Positions 50,997 to 59,124 of a stretch of DNA of 64,000 bases are shown in pieces. The position numbers were made by a program, and so were the translations under genes. The notes beneath the pieces were generated by a model that saw only the letters and a program-made list of their open reading frames with translations, ran no database searches and was not told the origin of the DNA. The first letter of the stretch is position 1. Every line of letters begins with the position of its first letter. This DNA is from Pseudomonas sp. (GTDB lineage Bacteria > Pseudomonadota > Gammaproteobacteria > Pseudomonadales > Pseudomonadaceae). The stretch covers positions 4,633 through 68,632 of the forward strand of contig NZ_JASLAW010000053.1 of NCBI RefSeq assembly GCF_030147005.1, read 5' to 3'.

Positions 50997-51010
50997 GCAG
51001 CGTTAAAAAA

Positions 51011-51217
51011 TGTGGGAGCGGGCTTGCCCTAATGCCAGTCAGTTAAGACAGAACCGGTCTCTGTGGCGAGGGAGCTTGCTCCCGCTGGACTGCGTAGCAG
51101 TCCCATTTTTGGGGCCGCTTCGCGCCCCAACGGGAGCAAGCTCCCTCGCCACAGGTCGCAGGTTTTTCTGCTTTAGCGCTTAACTGACGGCATTAGGGCT
51201 TGCCCGATCCCACATTT
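51011..51217. repeat. Extragenic repeat split by a miniature element
   Basis: The outer arms TGTGGGAGCGGGCTTGCCC (51011-51029) and GGGCTTGCCCGATCCCACA (51196-51214) are the halves of a REP-type hairpin common in Pseudomonas. They are held apart by the 166-bp element at 51030-51195. With one copy of the shared GGGCTTGCCC removed the compact repeat is restored. Confidence 0.75.
51030..51195. mobile_element. 166-bp MITE with 10-bp target duplication
   Basis: The left end TAATGCCAGTCAGTTAAG and right end CTTAACTGACGGCATTA are inverse copies apart from one missing base. The element is flanked by the direct repeat GGGCTTGCCC (51020-51029 and 51196-51205). A ten-base duplication is usual for IS4-family transposition, so this is probably a non-autonomous relative. 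Inside it, GCGAGGGAGCTTGCTCCCGC (51066-51085) and its inverse (51131-51149) form a second REP doublet. The whole stretch 51001-51417 has no gene. Confidence 0.8.
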
Positions 51218-51417
51218 GGATCCATGACGGCCTCGAAGTCCAATTGCTTCACACTTTCGCGACACTCCCCGCTACAAAAGCCACACGCTTTTCAGCTCTC
51301 AGTCCGTATAATGCGGACCTCTCAGGGTTGTAAGAATCTCGACATACGCTTGTAGCCTTATTAACAATCGTCCCCGCACTGGCCTGCTGAGCCGGGCCAT
51401 TCACACAGGTGCCATCC

Positions 51418-52074
51418 ATGGATTTCAACCCGCTTGACCTTATCCTGCATCTCGACGTTTACCTCGACATGCTGGTGACCAATTACGGTCCGTGGATCTA
51501 CGGCATTCTGTTTCTGGTGATTTTTTGCGAGACCGGCCTGGTGGTCATGCCGTTCCTGCCGGGTGATTCGCTGCTGTTCATCGCCGGCGCGGTTGCCGCG
51601 GGCGGCGGCATGGACCCGGTGTTACTCGCCGGCCTGCTGATGCTGGCAGCCATCCTCGGCGACAGCACCAACTATGTGATAGGCCGAACGGCGGGCGAAC
51701 GCTTGTTCAGCAACCCGAACTCGAAAATTTTCCGTCGCGACTACCTGCAAAAAACCCACGACTTCTACGACAAACACGGCGGCAAAACCGTGACCCTGGC
51801 GCGCTTCCTGCCGATTCTGCGCACCTTCGCGCCGTTCGTCGCCGGTATCGCAAAAATGCCCTACCCGCGCTTCTTCGGTTTCAGCGTGCTGGGCACCATC
51901 CTCTGGGTCGGCGGCCTGGTGACCCTGGGTTACTTCTTCGGCAACGTGCCATTTATCAAGAAGAACCTGTCGTTGCTGGTGGTGTTCATCATCCTGCTGT
52001 CCCTGGTACCGATGATCATTGGCGTGGTGCGCAGCCGCTTTGGTCGCACCACCTCCGAAACCAATTCGCACTGA
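51418..52074 (+). CDS. DedA-family inner-membrane protein
   Basis: A 218-residue DedA/YqjA-type protein. Hydrophobic segments include YGILFLVIFCETGLVVMPFLPGDSLLFIAGA and LSLLVVFIILLSLVPMIIGV. The family glycine-rich motif is FLPILRTFAPFVAGIAKMPYPRFFGF with the conserved arginine. DedA proteins help keep the proton motive force and move lipid carriers such as undecaprenyl phosphate in known cases. The ATG at 51418 is chosen with AGGTG seven bases upstream; a GTG at 51409 is possible. It is followed closely by mtfA. Confidence 0.9.
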   Translation: MDFNPLDLILHLDVYLDMLVTNYGPWIYGILFLVIFCETGLVVMPFLPGDSLLFIAGAVAAGGGMDPVLLAGLLMLAAILGDSTNYVIGRTAGERLFSNPNSKIFRRDYLQKTHDFYDKHGGKTVTLARFLPILRTFAPFVAGIAKMPYPRFFGFSVLGTILWVGGLVTLGYFFGNVPFIKKNLSLLVVFIILLSLVPMIIGVVRSRFGRTTSETNSH

Positions 52075-52081
52075 CCGCCTC

Positions 52082-52897
52082 ATGTGGTCTCTCAGCGCCT
52101 GGCGTCGCCGGCGCCTGCTGGCCAAGCACCCGATTGCCGATGACACCTGGCAGCGGGTGCGCCATCACCTGACCTTCCTCGACGGCATCACGGCCGAGCA
52201 AGACCAGTGGCTGCGCGAAGCGTGTGTGCTATTTCTCGCCGAAAAACACCTCACCGCCCTGCCCGGCGTCGACCTGCACCAGGAACAACGCCTGGTGCTC
52301 GCCGCGCAGGCGCAACTGCCGCTGATGAACCTGGGCGACCTCGACTGGTATCAGGGCTTCCATGAAATCGTGCTGTACCCCGACGACTTCCTCAGCCCGC
52401 AACGCCATCGCGATGCCAGCGGCGTGGAACACGAGTGGGACGGCGAACACAGCGGCGAAGCTTGGCAACAAGGCCCGGTGATCCTCGCCTGGCCCGGCGT
52501 GCTGGCCAGCGGCCAATGGGAAGGCTACAACCTGGTCATCCACGAGCTGGCGCACAAGCTGGACATGCTCAACGGCGACGCCAACGGCCTGCCACCGCTG
52601 CACCACGACATGCGCGTGCAGGACTGGGCCAGCGTGATGCAAAGCGCCTTTGACGACCTCAACCGACAACTGGACGCCAACCCGGACGCCGACTCCGAGA
52701 TCGACCCTTACGCAGCGGAAAACCCGGCGGAATTCTTTGCCGTGACCAGCGAATATTTCTTCAGCGCCCCGGATTTGCTGGTCAACCGTTATCCACAGGT
52801 GTACGCCCAACTCAGCCGCTTCTATCGCCAGGACCCTTTGGCCCGCCTGATCCAACTGCAAGCCCACGACCCGCGCTACCAGCGGCAAGGCGAATGA
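52082..52897 (+). CDS. mtfA: MtfA-like zinc peptidase
   Basis: A 271-residue M90-family protein. The zinc site is H154-E-L-A-H158 (VIHELAHKLDMLNG), and the third ligand is probably E217 in NPAEFFAVTSEYFF. In E. coli MtfA binds the glucose repressor Mlc and is a soluble peptidase. The ATG at 52082 starts eight bases after the dedA stop, so the two may be co-transcribed. The long in-frame extension upstream has no conserved residues. Confidence 0.9.
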   Translation: MWSLSAWRRRRLLAKHPIADDTWQRVRHHLTFLDGITAEQDQWLREACVLFLAEKHLTALPGVDLHQEQRLVLAAQAQLPLMNLGDLDWYQGFHEIVLYPDDFLSPQRHRDASGVEHEWDGEHSGEAWQQGPVILAWPGVLASGQWEGYNLVIHELAHKLDMLNGDANGLPPLHHDMRVQDWASVMQSAFDDLNRQLDANPDADSEIDPYAAENPAEFFAVTSEYFFSAPDLLVNRYPQVYAQLSRFYRQDPLARLIQLQAHDPRYQRQGE

Positions 52898-53006
52898 CCG
52901 TACGACGCTTGGCGCATGGCATCGGCGTCAGAATATGCCTATAATCGCCGCCACTTTTAGGCCAATCCGGCCATGTCATATGGCCAACTAACGGGGGCAA
53001 CGCCCA

Positions 53007-53534
53007 ATGAGCTACAGCAAGATTCCGGCTGGCAAAGACCTGCCGAACGACATCTACGTCGCCATCGAAATTCCGGCCAACCACGCGCCGATCAAATACG
53101 AAATCGACAAAGACAGCGACTGCCTGTTCGTTGACCGTTTCATGGCCACCCCGATGTTCTACCCGGCCAACTACGGTTTCATCCCCAACACCCTGGCTGA
53201 CGACGGTGACCCCCTCGACGTGCTGGTCGTGACCCCTTACCCGGTGACTCCAGGCTCGGTTATCCGCGCACGCCCGGTCGGCATCCTGAACATGACCGAC
53301 GACGGCGGCGGCGATGCCAAAGTCATCGCAGTGCCACACGACAAGCTGTCCCAGCTGTACGTCGACGTGAAGGAATACACTGACCTGCCGCCTCTGCTGC
53401 TGGAACAGATCAAGCACTTCTTCGAGAACTACAAAGACCTCGAAAAAGGCAAATGGGTGAAGATCGACGGTTGGGGCAACGCAGAAGCCGCCCGCGCCGA
53501 GATCATGAAGTCGGTAGCCGCCTACAAAGGCTGA
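53007..53534 (+). CDS. ppa: Inorganic pyrophosphatase
   Basis: A 175-residue family I soluble pyrophosphatase. The N-terminal [18 protein letters not shown] and the metal-binding block [16 protein letters not shown] with conserved aspartates are plain, as is KxW in [10 protein letters not shown]. It hydrolyses pyrophosphate to drive biosynthesis. Strong AACGGGGGCAACG-type upstream region and a terminator follow; it is a single-gene unit. Confidence 0.97.
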   Translation: MSYSKIPAGKDLPNDIYVAIEIPANHAPIKYEIDKDSDCLFVDRFMATPMFYPANYGFIPNTLADDGDPLDVLVVTPYPVTPGSVIRARPVGILNMTDDGGGDAKVIAVPHDKLSQLYVDVKEYTDLPPLLLEQIKHFFENYKDLEKGKWVKIDGWGNAEAARAEIMKSVAAYKG

Positions 53535-53562
53535 TACCCGCGCCTCATTGCCACGGCAAATC

Positions 53563-53593
53563 AAAAAAGCCCCGATAATTCGGGGCTTTTTTT
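53563..53593. terminator. Intrinsic terminator after ppa
   Basis: AAAAAAGCCCCGA pairs with TCGGGGCTTTTTT around a four-base TAAT loop, followed by an extra T. It ends the ppa transcript and is symmetric enough to work both ways. Confidence 0.92.
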
Positions 53594-53732
53594 GGAAAAA
53601 TTAAACATCAAGTTCAACACCTAACTTCTGATGTTCAACTAACCCGTATTACTGAAGAAACAAGCTACAACTAAGGAAAAACCTACACGCGCAATTCAAC
53701 GCATGGTTTATTTGAATAGTTTTCCCGGCCAG

Positions 53733-53747
53733 TAAACTCTGCGTTTA
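53733..53747. promoter_or_regulatory. Possible self-operator over the repressor start
   Basis: TAAAC-TCTGC-GTTTA is a perfect 5-bp inverted repeat around five bases, and its last base is the A of the repressor ATG. TTTGAA at 53711-53716 and TAAACT at 53733-53738 could be a promoter with a 16-base spacer. That would start the mRNA at or next to the ATG. This is inference. Confidence 0.4.
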
Positions 53748-54517
53748 TGAATACATCAGGTGATCGTTTAAAAGCGCTGTTACGGGAAGTTCATCTTTCC
53801 GCCTCCGACTTCGCCAAGAACCGCGGCGTCACGCCTCAGCACGTGAACAACTGGTTCAATCGCGGCGTCCCCATGGGTCGACTCAACGAGATCGCAGAAT
53901 TGCTGTGCGTCTCCAGCCGTTGGTTAAGCGACGGTCGCGGCCCCAAACACCCGCCGGCCAACTACTTGTTGGAAGCCCCCACCGCAAGGATCGCACCTAC
54001 CCGCGAAGACATCGGCAAATACCTCACAGGCCCCGCCTGCCGCCCGGAAAGCACCGACGTGGAGATTCCCCTTCACCCCACATTCACCTCAACGGAGCGC
54101 ATCCGCGTCTCCCAACACACCCTCGAAACCCTCAACGTAAAACCCGACCGCGCCGTCGGCGCCTACATGGTCGACAACAGCATGATCGACATCATCCAAC
54201 AAGGCGCCACCCTCGCCATCGACCGAGGCCGCACCCAGATCATCGACGGCGAAATCTACGCCGTCGAACACGACGGCATGCTGCGCATCAAATACCTCTA
54301 CAACCGACCTGGAGGCGGTTTGCGCATGCGCAGCCACAACGCCAGCGAACACCCGGACGAATACCTCACCTACGACGAACGCTTCGAACAAAACGTCCAG
54401 ATAGTGGGCTGGGTATTCTGGTGGTCCACCCTCAACAACCGCCGCCCACCGGTACCGCTGGACGAACACCTGCTGGGCTGGGAAGGCTCTGAATCGGAAC
54501 CGGAGGTGGGCAACTGA
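53747..54517 (+). CDS. Orphan CI/PrtR-like repressor with S24 domain
   Basis: A 256-residue repressor. The N-terminal HTH is LREVHLSASDFAKNRGVTPQHVNNWFNRGVPMGRL, and the C-terminal S24 (LexA-like) domain has S145 in MVDNSMIDII and K182 in HDGMLRIKYLY. No Ala-Gly or Cys-Gly pair lies between the HTH and S145, where the cleavage site normally is. The start codon has no visible ribosome-binding site and a short palindrome covers it. Such repressors usually guard a prophage or pyocin cluster, but none is adjacent. Confidence 0.8.
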   Translation: MNTSGDRLKALLREVHLSASDFAKNRGVTPQHVNNWFNRGVPMGRLNEIAELLCVSSRWLSDGRGPKHPPANYLLEAPTARIAPTREDIGKYLTGPACRPESTDVEIPLHPTFTSTERIRVSQHTLETLNVKPDRAVGAYMVDNSMIDIIQQGATLAIDRGRTQIIDGEIYAVEHDGMLRIKYLYNRPGGGLRMRSHNASEHPDEYLTYDERFEQNVQIVGWVFWWSTLNNRRPPVPLDEHLLGWEGSESEPEVGN

Positions 54518-54541
54518 GGTGAATGTGGGTATCATGCGCCG

Positions 54542-54719
54542 CACATTTGGCAGGGGTAGCTTTTAGCTGTTTCCCTGCCCGGCGATGCGGAGGAGTTCCC
54601 GCGGATGCCCCCTACTATTCAGCCCGACGCAACGTGGGCTGAGCGATTTGAAGGCTGGTGAGGCTTGTCAAAAACAAGCTGAGGCAGTCCCCGAGAAGCC
54701 GGCCACAAGCCGGCTTTTT
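54542..54719 (+). ncRNA. Candidate structured small RNA or long 3' region
   Basis: A possible promoter TGGGCA-N17-TATCAT (54507-54535) is followed by several hairpins. GGCAGGG pairs with CCCTGCC near 54549-54579, CAGCCC with GGGCTG near 54627-54651, and GCTTGT with ACAAGC near 54663-54680. The stretch ends in the terminator at 54696-54719. There is no open frame and the next gene is on the other strand. It could be an sRNA or the 3' end of the repressor mRNA. I match it to no known family. Confidence 0.4.
54696..54719 (+). terminator. Intrinsic terminator of the candidate RNA / repressor transcript
   Basis: AAGCCGG pairs with CCGGCTT around the loop CCACAAG and is followed by TTT. It ends plus-strand transcription ahead of the oppositely oriented fusion gene at 54754. 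Confidence 0.75.
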
Positions 54720-54753
54720 AACGCCCGAAATAATCATCCATCCGAAGGCCGGA

Positions 54754-56214
54754 TCAACGGTTCTTCTTCATCCCCGCCCAGAGCAACGATGGCAGCGTCC
54801 GTGAGTCCAGCAACGCGTCATCCGCCGTCACCAGACGCGGGAGAACATGCCAGGGATGGTTGGCACTGCGGTGATGATGCAGGTGCAGATTGATGTGATA
54901 AGGCCATATGAAAAACCGCCCTGCGCACCCGACTTTCCAGGCATATGTCCATTCACGCCAACCGGGGGTGACGTCAGGTCCGCCACTGTGCTCGGCAATG
55001 CTGCGGATTTTCTGCAGCAGGGTGCCCAGCGTGACCAATGGCACAAACCAGAAAAACGCCAGCAGCAAGAGCGTCTGGGCAGACGTTTGCCAAGCGATGA
55101 AAGACAAAAGGACCAGCCAGATCACACCGGCAGTCAATGCTGGCCAGGTCATCTTCGGTGATCCGCCGCCCGCCGCCTTGTAGGCGCCCAGGTTGCGCAG
55201 CGTGTTGATCAGGAACAGATCCCCGAGTACTTGCCTGAGCAAAAGCTTCCCGCTCAGCGGGCGGAAATCCCAAGGCTGCCGGTGATACAGAAAACGCCGC
55301 TCCGGATCGTTCGCGGTTCCGGTCTGTTGATGATGTTCGAGGTGCAGGGGCCGATAGAATTCCACGGGAACCAACCCCGGAACACCGATCGCCAGGTTAA
55401 TCAGAAAGTCGTTGAGCAAACGATGACGGGTCAGGTGATAGTGCGTCGCGTCGTGGTACAGAATGAACAGCGCATGTTGGCGCGCGGCAATCACCACGAA
55501 GGCCACGCCATACAGTCGCCAGTCCCCCACGTACAGCGCGATGCGCAACGTCACGACGATGCACAGCCATTCCAGCAGGATCGCTGCCATAGTACGCAGA
55601 TCCACCTTCAGTCGTTTCAACATGACGGTGATCAGGCCCGCCACCCCGCCAATCGCAGCGCCATACACCACGTCGAGCAACACGTGCTGACCAGTCGTCA
55701 ACACGCTAATCCCCAGCGCCAGGCTCCACAGACTGAAGAGCCATGCCGCACGAACGCGCAGATAACCGAGGACAACGCTGATGGCCACCGGCAATGCGAC
55801 GTGCCCGCTGGGCGAGGCGGCCAATGGAGAGTCGATCTGGTAGAGCCAATTGAGCCACTGCGATGCGCTGTCTGCACGTTCGATCATGGTCGGCCAGAAC
55901 AAGTGGCTCAGCAGGCAGGTTGCGGAAGCCACGGCCGCTGCAAAAAAGGCCGGCAACAGCCATTCGCGACGCCGCCCCAGCAGTACCAGCGCCGGCATGA
56001 TCAGCACATAGCTCAGGTACAGCGGCAAGGTGTAAGGCAGTCGAGCAATGTGCGCATCCAACCCAGCCGGTTGAATCTCGCGTACCACGCCCATCGGGAA
56101 GTGCGTGACGAGAAAGTACAGCGCGCCCGTCACGACGGTGTAGATCACCAGCCAACTGAAGGGCCGCGTCACGATCGCGGTATTAAGGTGATGACTGGAA
56201 AACGTGGATGACAT
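54754..56214 (-). CDS. PAP2-phosphatase / fatty-acid desaturase fusion
   Basis: A 486-residue membrane protein made of two enzymes. Residues about 15-205 form a PAP2-type module with SPSGH (134-138) and H177-x3-D181 in TTGQHVLLDVVYG. Residues about 215-486 form a membrane desaturase/hydroxylase with three histidine boxes: HDATH (254-258), HLEHH (291-295) and HLHHH (444-448). The PAP2 part lacks a clear KxxxxxxRP motif and the SR of the third motif, like the IPC-synthase branch. It could remove a lipid phosphate and desaturate or hydroxylate the same lipid. It is divergent from the GNAT pair and marks one edge of the lipid cluster. Confidence 0.85.
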   Translation of the reverse strand: MSSTFSSHHLNTAIVTRPFSWLVIYTVVTGALYFLVTHFPMGVVREIQPAGLDAHIARLPYTLPLYLSYVLIMPALVLLGRRREWLLPAFFAAAVASATCLLSHLFWPTMIERADSASQWLNWLYQIDSPLAASPSGHVALPVAISVVLGYLRVRAAWLFSLWSLALGISVLTTGQHVLLDVVYGAAIGGVAGLITVMLKRLKVDLRTMAAILLEWLCIVVTLRIALYVGDWRLYGVAFVVIAARQHALFILYHDATHYHLTRHRLLNDFLINLAIGVPGLVPVEFYRPLHLEHHQQTGTANDPERRFLYHRQPWDFRPLSGKLLLRQVLGDLFLINTLRNLGAYKAAGGGSPKMTWPALTAGVIWLVLLSFIAWQTSAQTLLLLAFFWFVPLVTLGTLLQKIRSIAEHSGGPDVTPGWREWTYAWKVGCAGRFFIWPYHINLHLHHHRSANHPWHVLPRLVTADDALLDSRTLPSLLWAGMKKNR

Positions 56215-56396
56215 GAATAAGGCGCCTGATGGGTCAGAACAAACTCAATTTTCCATACCGCCATGAACGGTGATTTCTGCTCGGTTATAAGATTTGCACC
56301 GTCAGAAAATGGCAGCAACAAAATGAAGTCTACGTTGCATTGACCCTTTCAACTCGCCAAACTCCGAACATCTTGCTTGCGGTGCCGAGGAACTCC

Positions 56397-57116
56397 ATGC
56401 GTTTAAACGCAACGTCCGTTAAATGCTGCGATCTGCATCCACATGAAATCGATCGGATGTTCGAGATTTACTCCGCATCCTACTGCGATACCTCCCGCCC
56501 GCGATTCGATCAGGATTTGCAGGACAAGACGCACTGCATCGTATTGCGTTGCGCAGATAACACCATCGTCGGTTTCACCACCCTCAAACGCTATGAGCGC
56601 ACGTGGTCCGGCCAATCGATCAGGGTGATTTTTTCCGGCGACACCATCATTGACCGCGAACACTGGGGCAGCCAGCAACTGCCATTCGCGTGGATGCGCC
56701 TGGCCGGTGAGATCTGGCACGAGCAGCCTGACGTGCCCCTGTACTGGTTTCTGATCTGCAAGGGTCATCGCACCTACCGTTATCTGGGCGCCATGGCGTT
56801 GAATTACGCGCCCCGCGCCGGCGTGGTGACGGATCCCACGATGCAGGCGCTGGCTGATCATCTCGCACTGGAACGTTTCGGCGAGGCCTATGATCCGGCA
56901 ACGGGCGTGCTGTCTTTCAAAGTGCCGCAAGGTCGGTTGACGACGGAACTGGCGCAAGTCCCTGCCCCTCACCTGCGCTTGGAAAACGTCGCATATTTTC
57001 TGCAGAAGAATCCTCATTACGCGTCAGGCGATGAGCTGGTCTGTCTGTGTGAACTGCACCCCGACAACCTGCGGCCGATGGCGCTGCGTCTGTTTGCCGC
57101 CGCGCAACCATGCTGA
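56397..57116 (+). CDS. GNAT-like acyltransferase of the lipid cluster
   Basis: A 239-residue protein with a GNAT-like fold pattern: LHPHEIDRMFEIYSASYC, then VGFTTLKRYERTWSGQSIRVIFSGDTIID, then WHEQPDVPLYWFLICKGHRTYRYLG. The classical R/Q-x-x-G-x-G/A loop is not sharp, so it may belong to a divergent branch. GAGGA lies five bases before the ATG. The gene overlaps the next GNAT gene by seven bases, so the two are coupled. Both probably act on the same pathway product. Confidence 0.65.
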   Translation: MRLNATSVKCCDLHPHEIDRMFEIYSASYCDTSRPRFDQDLQDKTHCIVLRCADNTIVGFTTLKRYERTWSGQSIRVIFSGDTIIDREHWGSQQLPFAWMRLAGEIWHEQPDVPLYWFLICKGHRTYRYLGAMALNYAPRAGVVTDPTMQALADHLALERFGEAYDPATGVLSFKVPQGRLTTELAQVPAPHLRLENVAYFLQKNPHYASGDELVCLCELHPDNLRPMALRLFAAAQPC

Positions 57117-58225
57117 TTCGCCAGGCCAGCGCTGCGGACAATCGGCAACTGCTCGATTTTCAGGCGCAGCGGGCCATGCAGGGCGGCTTGCCAATGCGTT
57201 TTGATCGCGGGCCTGACTATTTTGCGCTGCACCATTGTCATGCCTTGGACCATCGCACCTGGCTCGCCGAGAACGAGGTCGGGGATCTGAAGGGCATTGC
57301 CAGCCTGGTGGTGCGCGAAGGTTATCTTCAGGGTGACATTCAGCCCGTGGCCTATTTGGGAGATCTGCGGCTGGTACCTGATCGGCGTCTGTCGGTGTCG
57401 TGGATGGCCGAGGTCAAGGTCCGACTCAAAGCGCTGGCCGATGAAACGGGTGTCCAGCACGCCTATTGCTGTGTTATCCGCGACAACCGTCTCGCTACGC
57501 AGTCGCTGCTGGGCGGACGGCGCGCCAACCCGCTCAAGCTTGCGCATTGGCGGGGCTACAGCAACGTAGCCGTCTATGCCCAACGTGGGTGGCGAAGCAC
57601 TCCGCGAACGCTCGATAACGTGCGTATTGTGCAAGCACAGCCGTGCCACGCCGATGCGCTGCGCGCGTTTCTCGACCGCGAATCGGCCGGTCAACCCTTC
57701 GGCAACGTGTTCAGTGAGGCGCAGTTTGCGCGGCGCCTGGACATCTGGCCGGACTTCGGCCTCTCGTCATTTCTGCTGGCATTGGACGCCCAAGACAATC
57801 TGCTGGGTTGTGTCGCGCCCTGGGATGCCGGGCGGATCAAGCGAGTGGTGCTTGAAACATTGCCCTTGGGGCACCAGGCCCTTCGCCTCGCGTTCAACAC
57901 CTGTGCGCCGCTGTTGGGCCGCCCCTCCATTGCCGCGCCCGGCGAGGCATTGCGCGACGTTTACCTGACCCACTTGCACGTACACCAGCGCGACCCGCAA
58001 GTCTTTGCGGCGCTGCTGGATGCGGCGTGGATGCGCGTTCGTGGTCAGTACGCGTTGATGCAATTGTGTCTGTATGACCATGACCCTTTCTGGACAGCCA
58101 TGACGCGCTATCGCACCGTGTCCATTCCAATGGATCTGTACACGGCGCCCTGTGTGGGCAATGCCGCGACTTTGACAGCGCAGGATGCCAAGCGCATCCC
58201 TGGGTTCGAAATCTATCTCGTCTGA
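57110..58225 (+). CDS. Large GNAT-related protein of the lipid cluster
   Basis: A 371-residue protein that begins like a GNAT (MLIRQASAADNRQLLDFQ) with VAYLGDLRLVPDRRLSVSWMAEVKVRL as the likely acetyl-CoA region. The second half (VRIVQAQPCHADALRAFLDRESAGQPFGNVF) also starts like a GNAT, so it may be a tandem double domain. It overlaps the upstream GNAT gene and converges with the hydrolase gene at 58213, overlapping by 13 bases. The acceptor is unknown; an amine or lipid in this cluster is a guess. Confidence 0.7.
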   Translation: MLIRQASAADNRQLLDFQAQRAMQGGLPMRFDRGPDYFALHHCHALDHRTWLAENEVGDLKGIASLVVREGYLQGDIQPVAYLGDLRLVPDRRLSVSWMAEVKVRLKALADETGVQHAYCCVIRDNRLATQSLLGGRRANPLKLAHWRGYSNVAVYAQRGWRSTPRTLDNVRIVQAQPCHADALRAFLDRESAGQPFGNVFSEAQFARRLDIWPDFGLSSFLLALDAQDNLLGCVAPWDAGRIKRVVLETLPLGHQALRLAFNTCAPLLGRPSIAAPGEALRDVYLTHLHVHQRDPQVFAALLDAAWMRVRGQYALMQLCLYDHDPFWTAMTRYRTVSIPMDLYTAPCVGNAATLTAQDAKRIPGFEIYLV

Positions 58226-59124
58226 GCGCAGACGTGCAGGACAGTCAACAGCGTCAGCCAGAAACGTGTGGCGTCAAAGCCACCGCCACCCAGTACCGGT
58301 TGACCATGATCGAGCCGGGGCAGGCAGATCTGCGGCATGCCCTCGATGCATTGATGCTCAAGGTAAAACTGCCCGTCATGAGCCCAGCCGGGGCGCCGGG
58401 CATTGAGGCGGGCATAATGGGTGTCGAGGCGCGAACTTGGGGCGGCGCTCCAACTGACGACGTGCACGCACCGCACGGCGGCGGGCAGGTGTTTGAGCAG
58501 GTCGGTAATGTGCGGGTCGCGCAGACTGCTGATATCCCGCGCGCCATGGGCCACCCAGGGGGTTTTCGCCAGCACGCGGCGAACGCGATCGAACGGGTAG
58601 TTGATACTCGACTGCCCTGCGCTGCCAGCCAACAGGTCATCCATGACCGCCGACGGACCTGTCGGCGGTTGCGCCAGCGCCACGCCATCACATGCCTCGC
58701 TCAATGCCTTGTTCTGTGCCAAGGCCGCGAGCGCGTCGAGGCCACCCTTGCTGTGCGCCAACACGACAAATCGTTGCCCCTGCCTGAGTTCGGCCGTCAG
58801 CACCTTGCTGATATGCCGCCCCTGCGCCATGACGCCCCGGAATGAACGCACGGGCATGCGCAGAACCGGATAGCCCAGGCGCCGCAACGTCCGCGCACAA
58901 TCCTGAAAACAGCCGGGCAACCATTCGGAAAACAGCCCGGCAACCAGTACCACCAACGTGCCCGGGGGAAGCTTGGGCATGGGCTCGTGCCACGACGCGA
59001 TAAATTGTTCTGTCCAGTCCAGCCGAGCCTCGGGCGCTGCGAATTCGGTTGCTGGAAAATGCAGTTGCCAGTCGTCAAACCCCTTCGGCGTCCAGGCTTG
59101 TGTTGTCGGCGAAAGACGCTTCAT
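58213..59124 (-). CDS. Alpha/beta hydrolase of the lipid cluster
   Basis: A 303-residue hydrolase. The oxyanion region is VVLVAGLFSEWLPGCF and the nucleophile elbow is VLAHSKGGLDAL, with serine in A-H-S-K-G. The acid and histidine are likely in the VHVVSWSA and YLEHQCIEG regions. It resembles lipases or acyl-ester hydrolases. Its ATG overlaps the TGA of the diiron-like gene upstream by four bases, so these two are one unit. It may release the final acyl product (inference). Confidence 0.75.
   Translation of the reverse strand: MKRLSPTTQAWTPKGFDDWQLHFPATEFAAPEARLDWTEQFIASWHEPMPKLPPGTLVVLVAGLFSEWLPGCFQDCARTLRRLGYPVLRMPVRSFRGVMAQGRHISKVLTAELRQGQRFVVLAHSKGGLDALAALAQNKALSEACDGVALAQPPTGPSAVMDDLLAGSAGQSSINYPFDRVRRVLAKTPWVAHGARDISSLRDPHITDLLKHLPAAVRCVHVVSWSAAPSSRLDTHYARLNARRPGWAHDGQFYLEHQCIEGMPQICLPRLDHGQPVLGGGGFDATRFWLTLLTVLHVCAQTR

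Noticed and set aside
51300..51400. Possible tRNA-like or attachment sequence upstream of the DedA gene
   Set aside because: No cloverleaf or CCA end could be drawn; the TATAAT-like element there fits an ordinary promoter.
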